From assembly GCA_002473385.1 (NCBI GenBank), contig DKTR01000127.1, positions 571 through 17,686 of the forward strand: a stretch of DNA of 17,116 nucleotides. The letters run 5' to 3'. Numbering within the stretch: position 1 is the stretch's first letter; each line of letters opens with the position of its first letter. The position numbers and the translations under genes are program-made. Below the pieces are notes generated by a model. The model was not told the origin of the DNA. It saw only the letters and a program-made list of their open reading frames with translations, and searched no databases. Shown piece by piece: positions 7,542 to 14,695 of the stretch. This DNA is from Lachnospiraceae bacterium UBA7225. Its GTDB lineage: Bacteria > Bacillota > Clostridia > Lachnospirales > Lachnospiraceae.

Positions 7542-10043
7542 TTACATTCCAATTAAATCAAACTGCTCAAAGGAAACGAGTACCTGGTAATCCTTCTTTG
7601 GATTCGGATATTTGATCTGGACAGATTTCAGACGCTGGCTGTAATACCACCCGCATTCTGTTTCTTCAAATTTTCGCCTGTGCAGGAGATGCGGGAGCAT
7701 CTTACCGTCTACTGTTACCCAGTAGGGGGATTTTTCGCGGTGAATCATGTCGATCTCCATGGTTTCCACTGCTGTTTCATAGCTTCCCTCCTGTTTAAAA
7801 TCGAGATACGTGCGTTCGCCAGTTGTCATTGTGATAACTGTTTTTAAATAGCAGCCGTTTTCATAATCCATGGAAACACCGTCGTCCTCATATAACTGGA
7901 AGGAACTGTCCCTGTCTGCCGCGCACAGCAGAGTGATGCCGGTTGCCTGCTGTGTGGTGAGATTGTTTATTTTGTTGGTTGCCATCGGAATCAGAGCACC
8001 GCTTCTGATATATAGCGGGATGCTGCTGAGTGTTACCGGAATCTCGATGGTCTGTCCGCCGACGTAGGCTTCTCTTGTATAGAAATCGTAGAAAGTGTTA
8101 CCCTCAGGCAGATAAATGCTGCGCGTCTTTGCACCCTTTTCCACAACATTTGCCACCAGCAGAGAATCGCCGAACATAAAGTCCACACCCTCATCATAGC
8201 ATTTCGGATCGTTCTGGAAGGCGCTGCACATTGCTTCCATGATTGGCAATCCTGTTTCGTGCGCGCGCTCTGTAAGAGAATACAGGTATGGGCTTAATTG
8301 ATAACGGAATTCAATAGCGCTGCGGATATCGTCCTTCAGGTCGCTGTACATCCACGGCTCCGTTACAGTGTTATCGGTGTTGGTAGAGTGAATGGAGAAA
8401 CGGGGCTGGAAGATACCATTCTGAATCCAGCGGATAAATAGCTCGCCTTCCGGAGCTGGTCCAAAAAAGCCGCCGATGTCGCAGCCCTGGCTTGCTACGC
8501 CGCTGAGTCCCATTCCGAGGATGGTGGCGATGTTGTATTTTAGCGAGTCCCAGCAGGTGAGATTGTCGCCTGCCCAGGTCTGTGCATAGCGCTGTATACC
8601 GCAGTGCCCTGAACGGCATACAATATACGGACGGGTATTTTCAAATGTTTCATGGATAGCTTCCTCTGTGATATGACACATAATGTTGGACATAACAGAT
8701 TTTAACTGTCCGATGGTACCGCCCTTGCCTTCAAAATCGCAGCGGCAGTCCTTATCTACCAGACTGTCGTATTCACAGTTGTCATTCCATACGGAGAAGG
8801 TGCCGTAATCCAGGACATTTTCCTTCAGTAGTTTTTTCCAGTGTTCGCGGGTGGAGGCTTTGGTGTAGTCCACAAATACGCCCTTGCCGCCCCACCAGGT
8901 TCCTACACCCGGTTCTTCGCTTTCGCTGGCCTTAACAAACATATCCTTTTCTTTCATCTCATCGAGCATCGGATGAAGCAGCAGGATGCCTGGTTTTACG
9001 TTTGGCGTTACGGTGATGCCTCGGTCTTTCATTTGTTTGAAGAAATCCTTCGGGTCTTTGAAGCGCTTCCTGTTCCAGGTAAAGACGCAGCGTTTCACAC
9101 CGACGTTCGTTTCAACGGTACAGTAACCGGAGGAAAGCTGGAAACCGTCTACTGGAATCTGCTCTTCTTTGGTAGTATCGATAAATTCTACGATGGCATC
9201 GTCGCAGTCTGCCTCCAGCTCCGGATAATACATGGAGGAACCAAGATATCCGAGGGCGCAGCGCGGAAGCAGAGCAGATTTTCCGGTGAGATCGGTGTAG
9301 CGCTCAACTACTTCGCGTACAGTTGGACCGGCAATCAGAAACAGATCAATGTCTCCGCCGTCTGCACGGTAGCGGCTGTGCATTTTCCAGTAATTGCTTT
9401 TCTCTCTCCCCATGTCGAAGTCGCATTCGTAGGTATTGTGATAGAAGTAGCCCACCGCTTTTTTCGTGCTTCTGTTCAGCTTGATATAGAACGGAATATG
9501 TTTATACAGCGAATCCGTCTCTTTCGGGTTATAGCCCATGGCATCCTTCGGGCTCATGTTCATGAATTTCTGAGCTTTGTTGAATTCGCCGCTCTTTTCG
9601 CCGAAGCCGTAGAAACAGTCGTCGGGCGAAATTTCACTGGTATGGATGCGGCGGTGATTGCTGTCCTCCTGGTAAGCAAGATCCGGGATGTCAGCGTGCA
9701 GACAGGTACCCTCTGCATCGTACACGCAAATGCGCAGCGGCTCTTTTTCGACTACGATCTTCAGCAGCCTGCCCTGGATAACAGCACAGCTTTCGTCCTC
9801 TGTCAGACTTGCCTCAGCAGGTTTAATCCGTCTGCGGTAATTTTTCAGAAAGCTATCCATGCGGTCCTCCCATGCAGTCAGTACAAGACTGTAGGATTCT
9901 TCCGCAAAATCTCCGTCGAATCCGGCACGGATGCGCACAATAGAATCTGTCAAAAACCACAGTCTCAGTTCAGTGCCGTCTGTAAAAATGGAAAAATAAT
10001 TTTCCTGCTGTGTTACAGACAGGGCTTTGGTACAGATTTTCAT
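7542..10043 (-). CDS. Glycoside hydrolase family 31 (alpha-glycosidase), cytoplasmic
   Basis: An 833-residue enzyme, first gene of the GH31-dctPQM operon. The N-terminal galactose-mutarotase-like beta domain (about 1-245) is followed by the (beta/alpha)8 barrel. The GH31 nucleophile region is FSVWNDNCEYD, with D421 as expected nucleophile. The acid/base region is RSGHCGIQRYAQTWAGDN, with D493. A conserved His lies in PRFSIHSTN (about 547-555). C-terminal beta domains complete the fold. The WNDN motif sets it apart from the common alpha-glucosidase form (DMNE) and from the YicI-type xylosidase. It may belong to the poorly characterised clade that includes E. coli Aec37, but this is from memory and uncertain. 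There is no signal peptide, so it acts on imported substrate. Specificity is unknown. AAGGAGG lies 9 bases before the start. Confidence 0.93.
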   Translation of the reverse strand: MKICTKALSVTQQENYFSIFTDGTELRLWFLTDSIVRIRAGFDGDFAEESYSLVLTAWEDRMDSFLKNYRRRIKPAEASLTEDESCAVIQGRLLKIVVEKEPLRICVYDAEGTCLHADIPDLAYQEDSNHRRIHTSEISPDDCFYGFGEKSGEFNKAQKFMNMSPKDAMGYNPKETDSLYKHIPFYIKLNRSTKKAVGYFYHNTYECDFDMGREKSNYWKMHSRYRADGGDIDLFLIAGPTVREVVERYTDLTGKSALLPRCALGYLGSSMYYPELEADCDDAIVEFIDTTKEEQIPVDGFQLSSGYCTVETNVGVKRCVFTWNRKRFKDPKDFFKQMKDRGITVTPNVKPGILLLHPMLDEMKEKDMFVKASESEEPGVGTWWGGKGVFVDYTKASTREHWKKLLKENVLDYGTFSVWNDNCEYDSLVDKDCRCDFEGKGGTIGQLKSVMSNIMCHITEEAIHETFENTRPYIVCRSGHCGIQRYAQTWAGDNLTCWDSLKYNIATILGMGLSGVASQGCDIGGFFGPAPEGELFIRWIQNGIFQPRFSIHSTNTDNTVTEPWMYSDLKDDIRSAIEFRYQLSPYLYSLTERAHETGLPIMEAMCSAFQNDPKCYDEGVDFMFGDSLLVANVVEKGAKTRSIYLPEGNTFYDFYTREAYVGGQTIEIPVTLSSIPLYIRSGALIPMATNKINNLTTQQATGITLLCAADRDSSFQLYEDDGVSMDYENGCYLKTVITMTTGERTYLDFKQEGSYETAVETMEIDMIHREKSPYWVTVDGKMLPHLLHRRKFEETECGWYYSQRLKSVQIKYPNPKKDYQVLVSFEQFDLIGM

Positions 10044-10077
10044 TACTCATTTCCTCCTTCTTTGAATTTGTATCTAT

Positions 10078-10137
10078 ATCATATAAATATAAGATGGACA
10101 AAACCAGACGAAAATTGCAGTTATTGGATGGAAAATA
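10078..10137 (-). promoter_or_regulatory. Candidate activator-dependent promoter of the GH31-TRAP operon
   Basis: Reading leftward, TATGAT at 10083-10078 is a plausible -10 box. The position 17 bases upstream (10106-10101) holds only TGGTTT, a poor -35, as expected when an activator is needed. Two similar plus-strand blocks, GATGGACAAAA (10093-10103) and GATGGAAAATA (10127-10137), lie at and upstream of that -35, 34 bases apart. They could be half-sites for the divergent AraC-type protein. This is inference from sequence layout only. Confidence 0.35.
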
Positions 10138-10145
10138 AACATATC

Positions 10146-10174
10146 TTGCTCACTGTAATTTAAAATGTTAAAAT
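10146..10174 (+). promoter_or_regulatory. SigA-type promoter of the AraC-type regulator gene
   Basis: TTGCTC (10146-10151) and TAAAAT (10169-10174) are separated by 17 bases. This predicts a transcript start near 10181 and a leader of about 97 bases before the regulator ATG at 10278. Confidence 0.6.
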
Positions 10175-10277
10175 AACAGCAGATATGATGAAAAACATGC
10201 TTATGCAAACGAGATCTGTTACTACGTAAACGGTGGCATGACTATCCGGAAAAACACATTATGCGGGAGGAATAGAA

Positions 10278-11108
10278 ATGATTGATCAGGCAGGGATCCG
10301 TATGGCGCAGGGAGACAGCATCGCTGGGGAGCGGATTGCAGGCGTCAACGATAATATGATGAAATCGCATTACCATAATTATTATGAGGTATATTACCTG
10401 GAAGACGGGGAAAGGTATCATATGATGCAGGATGATATGTATATTATGAAGCCGGGAGAGCTGATTCTGTTTTCTCCATATGTGATGCACCGTTCTTATG
10501 GAGAAGATGATATGCCCTTTAAACGTATTGTGCTGTATTTCGAGGGCAGCGAAGTAATATCACAGGAACTTTTAGAGGCATTGGATGAAAATAATGGAAT
10601 GTACAAACCAGATGCGGCGACGCGCCAGAAGCTTCATCATATGCTGGAAGAGCTGATCCGGGAGTATGAAAACCCTTCTGATTTTTATAAAAGCTACCGC
10701 CGCACGCTATTGAATATGTTTTTGTTTACCATGCTGATGCATACGCGCAGGCGGGAACCGGAGCAGATAAAAGAGATCGGGCGTACGACGCAGATTGTCA
10801 GCTATATTCACAGCCATTATCAGGAGAATATCACTCTGGAGCAGCTTGCGCAGCGGTTTTATGTCAGCCAGTTTTATCTTTGCCGGGAGTTTAAGCGCTA
10901 TACAAACAGTACTATTGTGCAATATGTGAATGTTACACGGGTGATGAACGCGCAGCGTAAGCTGATGGAGACGGATAAAACAATCACGGAAATCAGCAGG
11001 GAGACAGGCTTTTCGAATCTCACCCATTTTAACCGGGTATTTAAATCAGTCACCGGAACTACGCCGTCCGGGTACCGGAAGCATCACCAGAATATGTTGT
11101 GTCTGTGA
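10278..11108 (+). CDS. AraC-family regulator with cupin sensor
   Basis: A 276-residue regulator. The N-terminal cupin sensor has SHYHNYYEVYYLEDG at about 30-44 and KPGELILFSPYVMHRS at about 58-73. A linker follows to about residue 165, then the double helix-turn-helix AraC domain: NITLEQLAQRFYVSQFYLCREFKRY for the first HTH, then TITEISRETGFSNLTHFNRVFKSVTGTTPSGYRK for the second and the family signature. GGGAGG lies 7 bases before the ATG. It is divergent from the GH31-TRAP operon with a 234-base shared region, so it is most likely the substrate-responsive activator of that operon. The effector is presumably the imported glycoside or a breakdown product. That link is inferred from layout. Confidence 0.93.
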   Translation: MIDQAGIRMAQGDSIAGERIAGVNDNMMKSHYHNYYEVYYLEDGERYHMMQDDMYIMKPGELILFSPYVMHRSYGEDDMPFKRIVLYFEGSEVISQELLEALDENNGMYKPDAATRQKLHHMLEELIREYENPSDFYKSYRRTLLNMFLFTMLMHTRRREPEQIKEIGRTTQIVSYIHSHYQENITLEQLAQRFYVSQFYLCREFKRYTNSTIVQYVNVTRVMNAQRKLMETDKTITEISRETGFSNLTHFNRVFKSVTGTTPSGYRKHHQNMLCL

Positions 11109-11154
11109 TATTTAAGAATTCTTTAATGGACGGATAGCATATATTGTGTTAAAC

Positions 11155-11179
11155 TGTTCACGATATTATCATGTGAACA
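11155..11179. promoter_or_regulatory. Inverted repeat in the leader of the PF06541-type gene
   Basis: TGTTCAC (11155-11161) and GTGAACA (11173-11179) are exact reverse complements with 11 bases between, ending 18 bases before the ATG at 11198. It could be an operator or a short hairpin near the ribosome-binding site. No clear promoter was found in the gap 11109-11197, though TATATT near 11140 is a possible -10 box. Confidence 0.35.
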
Positions 11180-11197
11180 AAGGATGAAAAGGCGTCT

Positions 11198-12556
11198 ATG
11201 ACAAGATTACTGTTCCTGTTTTTTACGTATGCGTTTTTCGGTTGGGTTCTGGAGACTGTTCTGGTAACACTGAAGCAGAAAAAGGTGGTTAACCGTGGCT
11301 TTCTGAACGGTCCGCTTTGTATGATTTACGGAATTACCGCCGTTATTCTGACAGTGGGGCTTACTTCTCTGAAGGATAATATTTTTTTCCTGTTTGTGGG
11401 CAGCAGCATTTACGCAACCGTAGTAGAACTGATTGCAGGCAGATTTCTGGAAAAGTATTATCACGGACGCTGGTGGGATTACAGCAAAAAGAAGTGGAAT
11501 TTTGACGGATATGTCTGTCTTGATCACTCATTGTTCTGGGGTGTTCTGGGTGTGATCGTGGTGAAATGGATGAACCCGGTTCTGAACAGATTTTATAACG
11601 CAAATATTCCGATTCTGATGCATACGCTGATGTGGATATTGCTTGCCATTCTGATTCTGGACATTCTTGGGACAACCGCTGTACTTTTCAAAGCAAACGA
11701 CCGGGCACGTTATGATGAGTCGAACAGGCGTCTGGCGAAGCTTACCGCCGGGCTGCGCACAAAAATTTCCGAAGTGGTTGAACGGCGTATTCTGCGCGCT
11801 TATCCGCTGTCTCCAAAGCCGCAGGAAAAAAAGGAAAAAAGCAAGGTTTTTGCGGAGGGCTGCGGGTTTTACAAGCTGTTCTGGCTGTTTATGGCGGGAG
11901 CGCTGCTGGGTGATCTGGCAGAGACTGTTTTCTGCAGGATTGTGATCGGAAGATGGATGAGCCGCAGCAGTGTCGTATGGGGACCGTTTAGCATTGTCTG
12001 GGGGCTGGGGATTGCTCTTTTTACAGGAATTTTGTATCAGCACCGCAAACGTCCGGTAGGTTTTCTGTTTGCTGCCGGAACTGTGCTCGGAGGCGCGTTT
12101 GAGTATTTCTGCAGCGTCTTTACAGAAATGGTATTCGGGACGATTTTCTGGGATTACAGCGATGTGCCGTTTAATCTGGCAGGCCGCATAAATCTTTTAT
12201 ATTGTTTCTTCTGGGGGATCGCTGCGGTTGTCTGGTTCAGGCTGGTATATGGGAAAGTTGCCGGTCTGATTGAAAGGATACCATTACGTATGGGAAAAAT
12301 TCTCACATGGATTATGGCGATATTTATGGTATGCAATATTGCCGTTTCGTCGCTGGCGCTTGGCCGCTATCAGGAGAGACGTGCGGGCATTCCGGCGGAC
12401 GCGCCCTGGCAGCAGATCATGGATGAAAAGTACAATGATGAAGTGATGCGGCGTATTTATCCGAAGGCGAAGGATATAGACCTGCGCGGCGTACCTGCGG
12501 AGGCAGCTGCCGGTCAGAAGCAAACAAGTGAAGAATCTAAGGTGGGAAATTATTAA
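11198..12556 (+). CDS. Duplicated PF06541-type putative ABC-transporter-like membrane protein
   Basis: A 452-residue integral membrane protein of two similar halves. The first (about 1-165) starts LLFLFFTYAFFGWVLETVL, continues with NRGFLNGPLCMIYGITAV and has RWWDYSKKKWNFDGYVCL followed by SLFWG. The second (about 225-385) starts KLFWLFMAGALLGDLAETVF, continues with SVVWGPFSIVWGLGIAL and has IFWDYSDVPFNLAGRINL followed by CFFWG. Gly-Pro turns, WDYS and FWG motifs are those of the family called putative ABC-transporter type IV (PF06541), whose role is unproven. A basic cytoplasmic linker (KPQEKKEKSK) joins the halves and a soluble charged tail follows. No ATPase gene is nearby. AAAAGG lies 5 bases before the start. 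The stop directly abuts tcdA, suggesting cotranscription. Confidence 0.85.
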   Translation: MTRLLFLFFTYAFFGWVLETVLVTLKQKKVVNRGFLNGPLCMIYGITAVILTVGLTSLKDNIFFLFVGSSIYATVVELIAGRFLEKYYHGRWWDYSKKKWNFDGYVCLDHSLFWGVLGVIVVKWMNPVLNRFYNANIPILMHTLMWILLAILILDILGTTAVLFKANDRARYDESNRRLAKLTAGLRTKISEVVERRILRAYPLSPKPQEKKEKSKVFAEGCGFYKLFWLFMAGALLGDLAETVFCRIVIGRWMSRSSVVWGPFSIVWGLGIALFTGILYQHRKRPVGFLFAAGTVLGGAFEYFCSVFTEMVFGTIFWDYSDVPFNLAGRINLLYCFFWGIAAVVWFRLVYGKVAGLIERIPLRMGKILTWIMAIFMVCNIAVSSLALGRYQERRAGIPADAPWQQIMDEKYNDEVMRRIYPKAKDIDLRGVPAEAAAGQKQTSEESKVGNY

Positions 12557-13279
12557 GTGATGATGGAAGAAAACCAGTTTTCCAGAACGGAGCTTTTAAT
12601 TGGGAAAGAGAAGCTGGATCGTCTGTCACAGGCCAGAGTAGCAGTGTTTGGCGTGGGCGGAGTGGGCGGCTATGTAGTTGAGGCGCTTGCGCGCAGCGGC
12701 GTTGGTACACTGGATCTGATTGATTCAGACAAAGTGGCGCTCAGCAATCTGAACCGTCAGATTATTGCTACACACGATACCATTGGAAGATATAAGGCAG
12801 ACGTTGCCAGGCAGCGTGTGCTTTCTATTAATCCGCATGCAGTGGTAAATGTGCATCGCATATTTTATCTGCCGGAGACAGCCGGACAGTTTGATTTTGC
12901 ATCTTATGACTATGTGGTGGATGCGATTGATACAGTGACAGGAAAGCTGATGCTGGTGGAGCAGGCACAGAAAAGCGGCACACCGGTTATCAGCTCCATG
13001 GGAGCGGGCAACAAAATGGATGCTTCCGCGTTTGAGGTCGCGGATATTTATGAGACCTCTGTCTGTCCGCTTGCCAAGGTAATGCGCAGAGAACTGAAAA
13101 AACGCGGTATCAGAAAGCTGAAGGTTGTTTATTCAAAAGAGATTCCGCTAACGCCGGAGACGGAAGAAAATATGACCGAAAACGGTCGCCGTCAGACGCC
13201 GGGCAGTATGGCGTTTGTTCCGGCGGTGGCAGGGCTGATCATTGCCGGGGAGGTTGTGCGGGATCTGATCGGTATGTAG
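12557..13279 (+). CDS. tcdA: tRNA threonylcarbamoyladenosine dehydratase (TcdA/YgdL type)
   Basis: A ThiF/E1-like enzyme of 238-240 aa. TcdA uses ATP to cyclise the threonylcarbamoyl group of t6A37 in ANN-decoding tRNAs to ct6A. The glycine-rich nucleotide site FGVGGVGGYV lies at about 31-40, followed by DSDKVALSNLNRQII (about 56-70), the usual E1 adenylation motif. DYVVDAIDTV and SSMGAGNKMDASAFEV follow. The TcdA-specific CPLAKVMRRELKKRGI and the end region GSMAFVPAVAGLIIAGEVVRDLI support this family over ThiF or MoeB. Three starts are possible in a row: GTG at 12557, ATG at 12560 and ATG at 12563. The GGTGGG at 12541-12546 best suits 12557. It begins right after the preceding stop codon. 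Confidence 0.9.
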   Translation: MMMEENQFSRTELLIGKEKLDRLSQARVAVFGVGGVGGYVVEALARSGVGTLDLIDSDKVALSNLNRQIIATHDTIGRYKADVARQRVLSINPHAVVNVHRIFYLPETAGQFDFASYDYVVDAIDTVTGKLMLVEQAQKSGTPVISSMGAGNKMDASAFEVADIYETSVCPLAKVMRRELKKRGIRKLKVVYSKEIPLTPETEENMTENGRRQTPGSMAFVPAVAGLIIAGEVVRDLIGM

Positions 13280-13286
13280 GGGATGC

Positions 13287-13368
13287 CGGAAACATTTGCT
13301 TACATGCCCTAAAAGACTAGCTTCGCGTCGCAGGCATGACGCATCCATTTCCAGTATTTGTCGCATGG
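13287..13368. repeat. Direct repeat, copy 1 (82 bp)
   Basis: The core at 13297-13368 is near-identical (70 of 72, or about that) to 13487-13558; differences lie around 13330-13332. The first 10 bases (13287-13296) match the other copy only loosely. Inside are nested inverted repeats: CATGCCC with AGGCATG, and GCGTC with GACGC. It starts 8 bases after the tcdA stop. Confidence 0.9.
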
Positions 13369-13484
13369 TTATAGAACTGCTCAGCCATGCAAACCACAGA
13401 CCGCCTTCTGCGAAGGCTATCCGCTGCATACGCAGCTTCTGTCTGTGGTTTTGGCTGGACGCCATATGTCAAATACCGAAAATG
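13346..13484. repeat. Structured core between the direct repeats (nested inverted repeats)
   Basis: The tail of copy 1 (13346-13368) pairs imperfectly with 13462-13484. Inside, CAGCCA (13382-13387) pairs with TGGCTG (13452-13457). AAACCACAGAC (13391-13401) pairs exactly with GTCTGTGGTTT (13441-13451). That stem encloses two small hairpins, GCCTT/AAGGC (13403-13417) and GCTGC/GCAGC with an ATAC loop (13423-13436). Together they form a three-way junction. No open reading frame or known RNA family is recognised here. Confidence 0.75.
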
Positions 13485-13558
13485 TCTGCTTACATGCCCT
13501 AAAAGACTAGCTTCGCGTCACGGGCATGACGCATCCATTTCCAGTATTTGTCGCATGG
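13477..13558. repeat. Direct repeat, copy 2 (82 bp)
   Basis: Second copy of the repeat, 190 bases after the first. In this copy CATGCCC and GGGCATG pair without mismatch. It is followed directly by GCATGGCTGAGCAGTT (13553-13568), an exact reverse complement of 13375-13390, which could alternatively close a larger stem around the core and this copy. It ends 23 bases before the rpmG operon promoter. Confidence 0.9.
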
Positions 13559-13581
13559 CTGAGCAGTTGCGAAAATTTTAC

Positions 13582-13611
13582 TTGACGTGTTCCGTGCGTA
13601 TGTGGTAAAAT
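13582..13611 (+). promoter_or_regulatory. SigA-type promoter of the rpmG-secE-nusG-rplK-rplA operon
   Basis: TTGACG (13582-13587) and TAAAAT (13606-13611) are 18 bases apart, with TGG directly before the -10 box (extended -10). A transcript start near 13618 gives a leader of about 86 bases before rpmG. The leader holds a small hairpin GCAGC/GCTGC (13655-13670). Confidence 0.8.
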
Positions 13612-13703
13612 GAACAAGCGTATGGAAGCAGGTCTTTTTTTTATGCCTAAAAAAGCAGCGAAAAAGCTGCAGCACAAAATAGTTTGAGAGCGAGGTGGAA
13701 GTT

Positions 13704-13853
13704 GTGCGCACAAGAATCACATTGGCATGTACGGAATGTAAGCAGCGAAATTACAACACGACAAAAGACAAAAAAAATCATCCTGAAAGAATGGAAACCA
13801 GCAAATACTGCAGATTCTGCAGAAAGCATACGGTGCACAAGGAAACAAAATAG
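13704..13853 (+). CDS. rpmG: Ribosomal protein L33, zinc-binding form
   Basis: A 49-residue protein starting MRTRITLACTECKQRNY and ending RKHTVHKETK, a full-length bacterial L33. Four cysteines in two CxxC pairs (C9/C12 and C36/C39) mark the zinc-ribbon (C+) form, so a zinc-independent paralog elsewhere in the genome is possible. It sits in the large ribosomal subunit near the E site. The start is GTG with AGGTGG 5 bases upstream. It is first in the operon and 29 bases before secE, the common arrangement in Firmicutes. Confidence 0.95.
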   Translation: MRTRITLACTECKQRNYNTTKDKKNHPERMETSKYCRFCRKHTVHKETK

Positions 13854-13882
13854 CACGCCGCAGTGCAGGAGAGGAGAACAGC

Positions 13883-14089
13883 ATGGGAGAGGTTGCCAAA
13901 AAAGACAAAGCCCCAGTGAAGAGCTGGATGGATGGTCTGAAATCAGAATTTCATAAAATCATCTGGCCCGACAAGAAAGATCTCACAAAGCAGACAGGCG
14001 TTGTAATTGTAGTTTCCGTGTTAGTCGGCGCAATTATTGCGGTGCTCGATGTAATTATGCAATACGGTATTGATTTCTTGATTAAGTAA
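13883..14089 (+). CDS. secE: Preprotein translocase subunit SecE
   Basis: A 68-residue single-span SecE, the short Gram-positive form. The amphipathic region KSWMDGLKSEFHKIIWPDKKDL contains the conserved F-x-K-I-x-WP motif and precedes one membrane helix (about residues 38-60, VVIVVSVLVGAIIAVLDVIM). SecE clamps and stabilises the SecY channel. A tandem AGGAGAGGAG lies just before the ATG. It is followed by nusG after 15 bases. Confidence 0.96.
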   Translation: MGEVAKKDKAPVKSWMDGLKSEFHKIIWPDKKDLTKQTGVVIVVSVLVGAIIAVLDVIMQYGIDFLIK

Positions 14090-14104
14090 GGACAAGGTGA
14101 GCAT

Positions 14105-14620
14105 ATGTCAGAAGCAAACTGGTATGTAGTTCATACCTACTCTGGTTATGAGAACAAGGTAAAGGCGAATATCGAAAAAACCATCGAGAACAGACATCTG
14201 GAGGATCAGATCCTGGAGGTACGTGTGCCTCTTGAGGATGTTGTGGAAGTGAAAAACGGTGTCTCGAGAACAGTTCAGAAGAAGATGTTTCCGGGCTATG
14301 TGCTTCTCAACATGGTCATGAATGACGATACCTGGTATGTTGTCAGAAACACCAGGGGTGTCACGGGGTTTGTGGGACCGGGATCAAAGCCTGTGCCGCT
14401 TACTGAAGCAGAGATGAGACCTTTGGGAATTCAGGCGAAAAACGTTGTGGTCGATCTGGAGGTCGGCGATACGGTCAACGTTATTGGCGGTATCTGGAAG
14501 GATACGGTCGGCGTTGTACAGAGCATCAATGAGAGCAAGCAGATTGTTACTATCAATGTTGAGCTGTTCGGTCGCGAAACGCCGGTAGAAATAAGTTTCG
14601 CAGAGATTCAGAAAATGTAA
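14105..14620 (+). CDS. nusG: Transcription elongation/termination factor NusG
   Basis: A 171-residue NusG. The NGN domain (about 1-110) starts ANWYVVHTYSGYENKVKANIE and contains KKMFPGYVLLNMVMNDDTWYVVRNTRGVTGFVG, the standard RNA-polymerase-binding core. The C-terminal KOW domain (about 117-171) reads VGDTVNVIGGIWKDTVGVVQSIN and ends with VEISFAEIQKM. It binds RNA polymerase to control pausing and termination, and couples to the ribosome through the KOW domain. AAGGTGA lies just upstream of the ATG. Confidence 0.97.
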   Translation: MSEANWYVVHTYSGYENKVKANIEKTIENRHLEDQILEVRVPLEDVVEVKNGVSRTVQKKMFPGYVLLNMVMNDDTWYVVRNTRGVTGFVGPGSKPVPLTEAEMRPLGIQAKNVVVDLEVGDTVNVIGGIWKDTVGVVQSINESKQIVTINVELFGRETPVEISFAEIQKM

Positions 14621-14650
14621 GTCGTCCGTCAATTCGCAGGCGGTCAGACA

Positions 14651-14687
14651 GTGGGAGGGAAATCCCCCGACAATACCACAAGGAGGT
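14651..14687 (+). promoter_or_regulatory. L1-binding site mimic before rplK
   Basis: The stretch runs GTGGGAGGG at its 5' end to AATACCAC at its 3' end (14651-14679), with GTGG/CCAC able to form the outer stem and GGG/CCC the inner one. These ends are those of the L1 site in 23S rRNA (E. coli has GTGGGAGG ... GAAATACCACC). AAGGAGGT at 14680-14687 follows at once, so L1 bound here would block translation of rplK. An in-frame GTG at 14651 is part of this element and not the start of rplK. Confidence 0.75.
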
Positions 14688-14695
14688 GCCTTATT

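Noticed and set aside
8841..10163. A long plus-strand open frame (440 codons) across the GH31 gene
   Set aside because: It lies entirely antisense to a protein with all GH31 catalytic motifs, has no ribosome-binding site and no recognisable domain; it is a by-product of codon bias.
13287..13558. CRISPR array
   Set aside because: Only two repeats, 72-82 bp long and 190 apart, with a self-complementary spacer; no cas genes.
13632..13642. Run of eight Ts in the rpmG leader as a terminator
   Set aside because: No GC-rich hairpin precedes it, and it lies between the promoter and rpmG.
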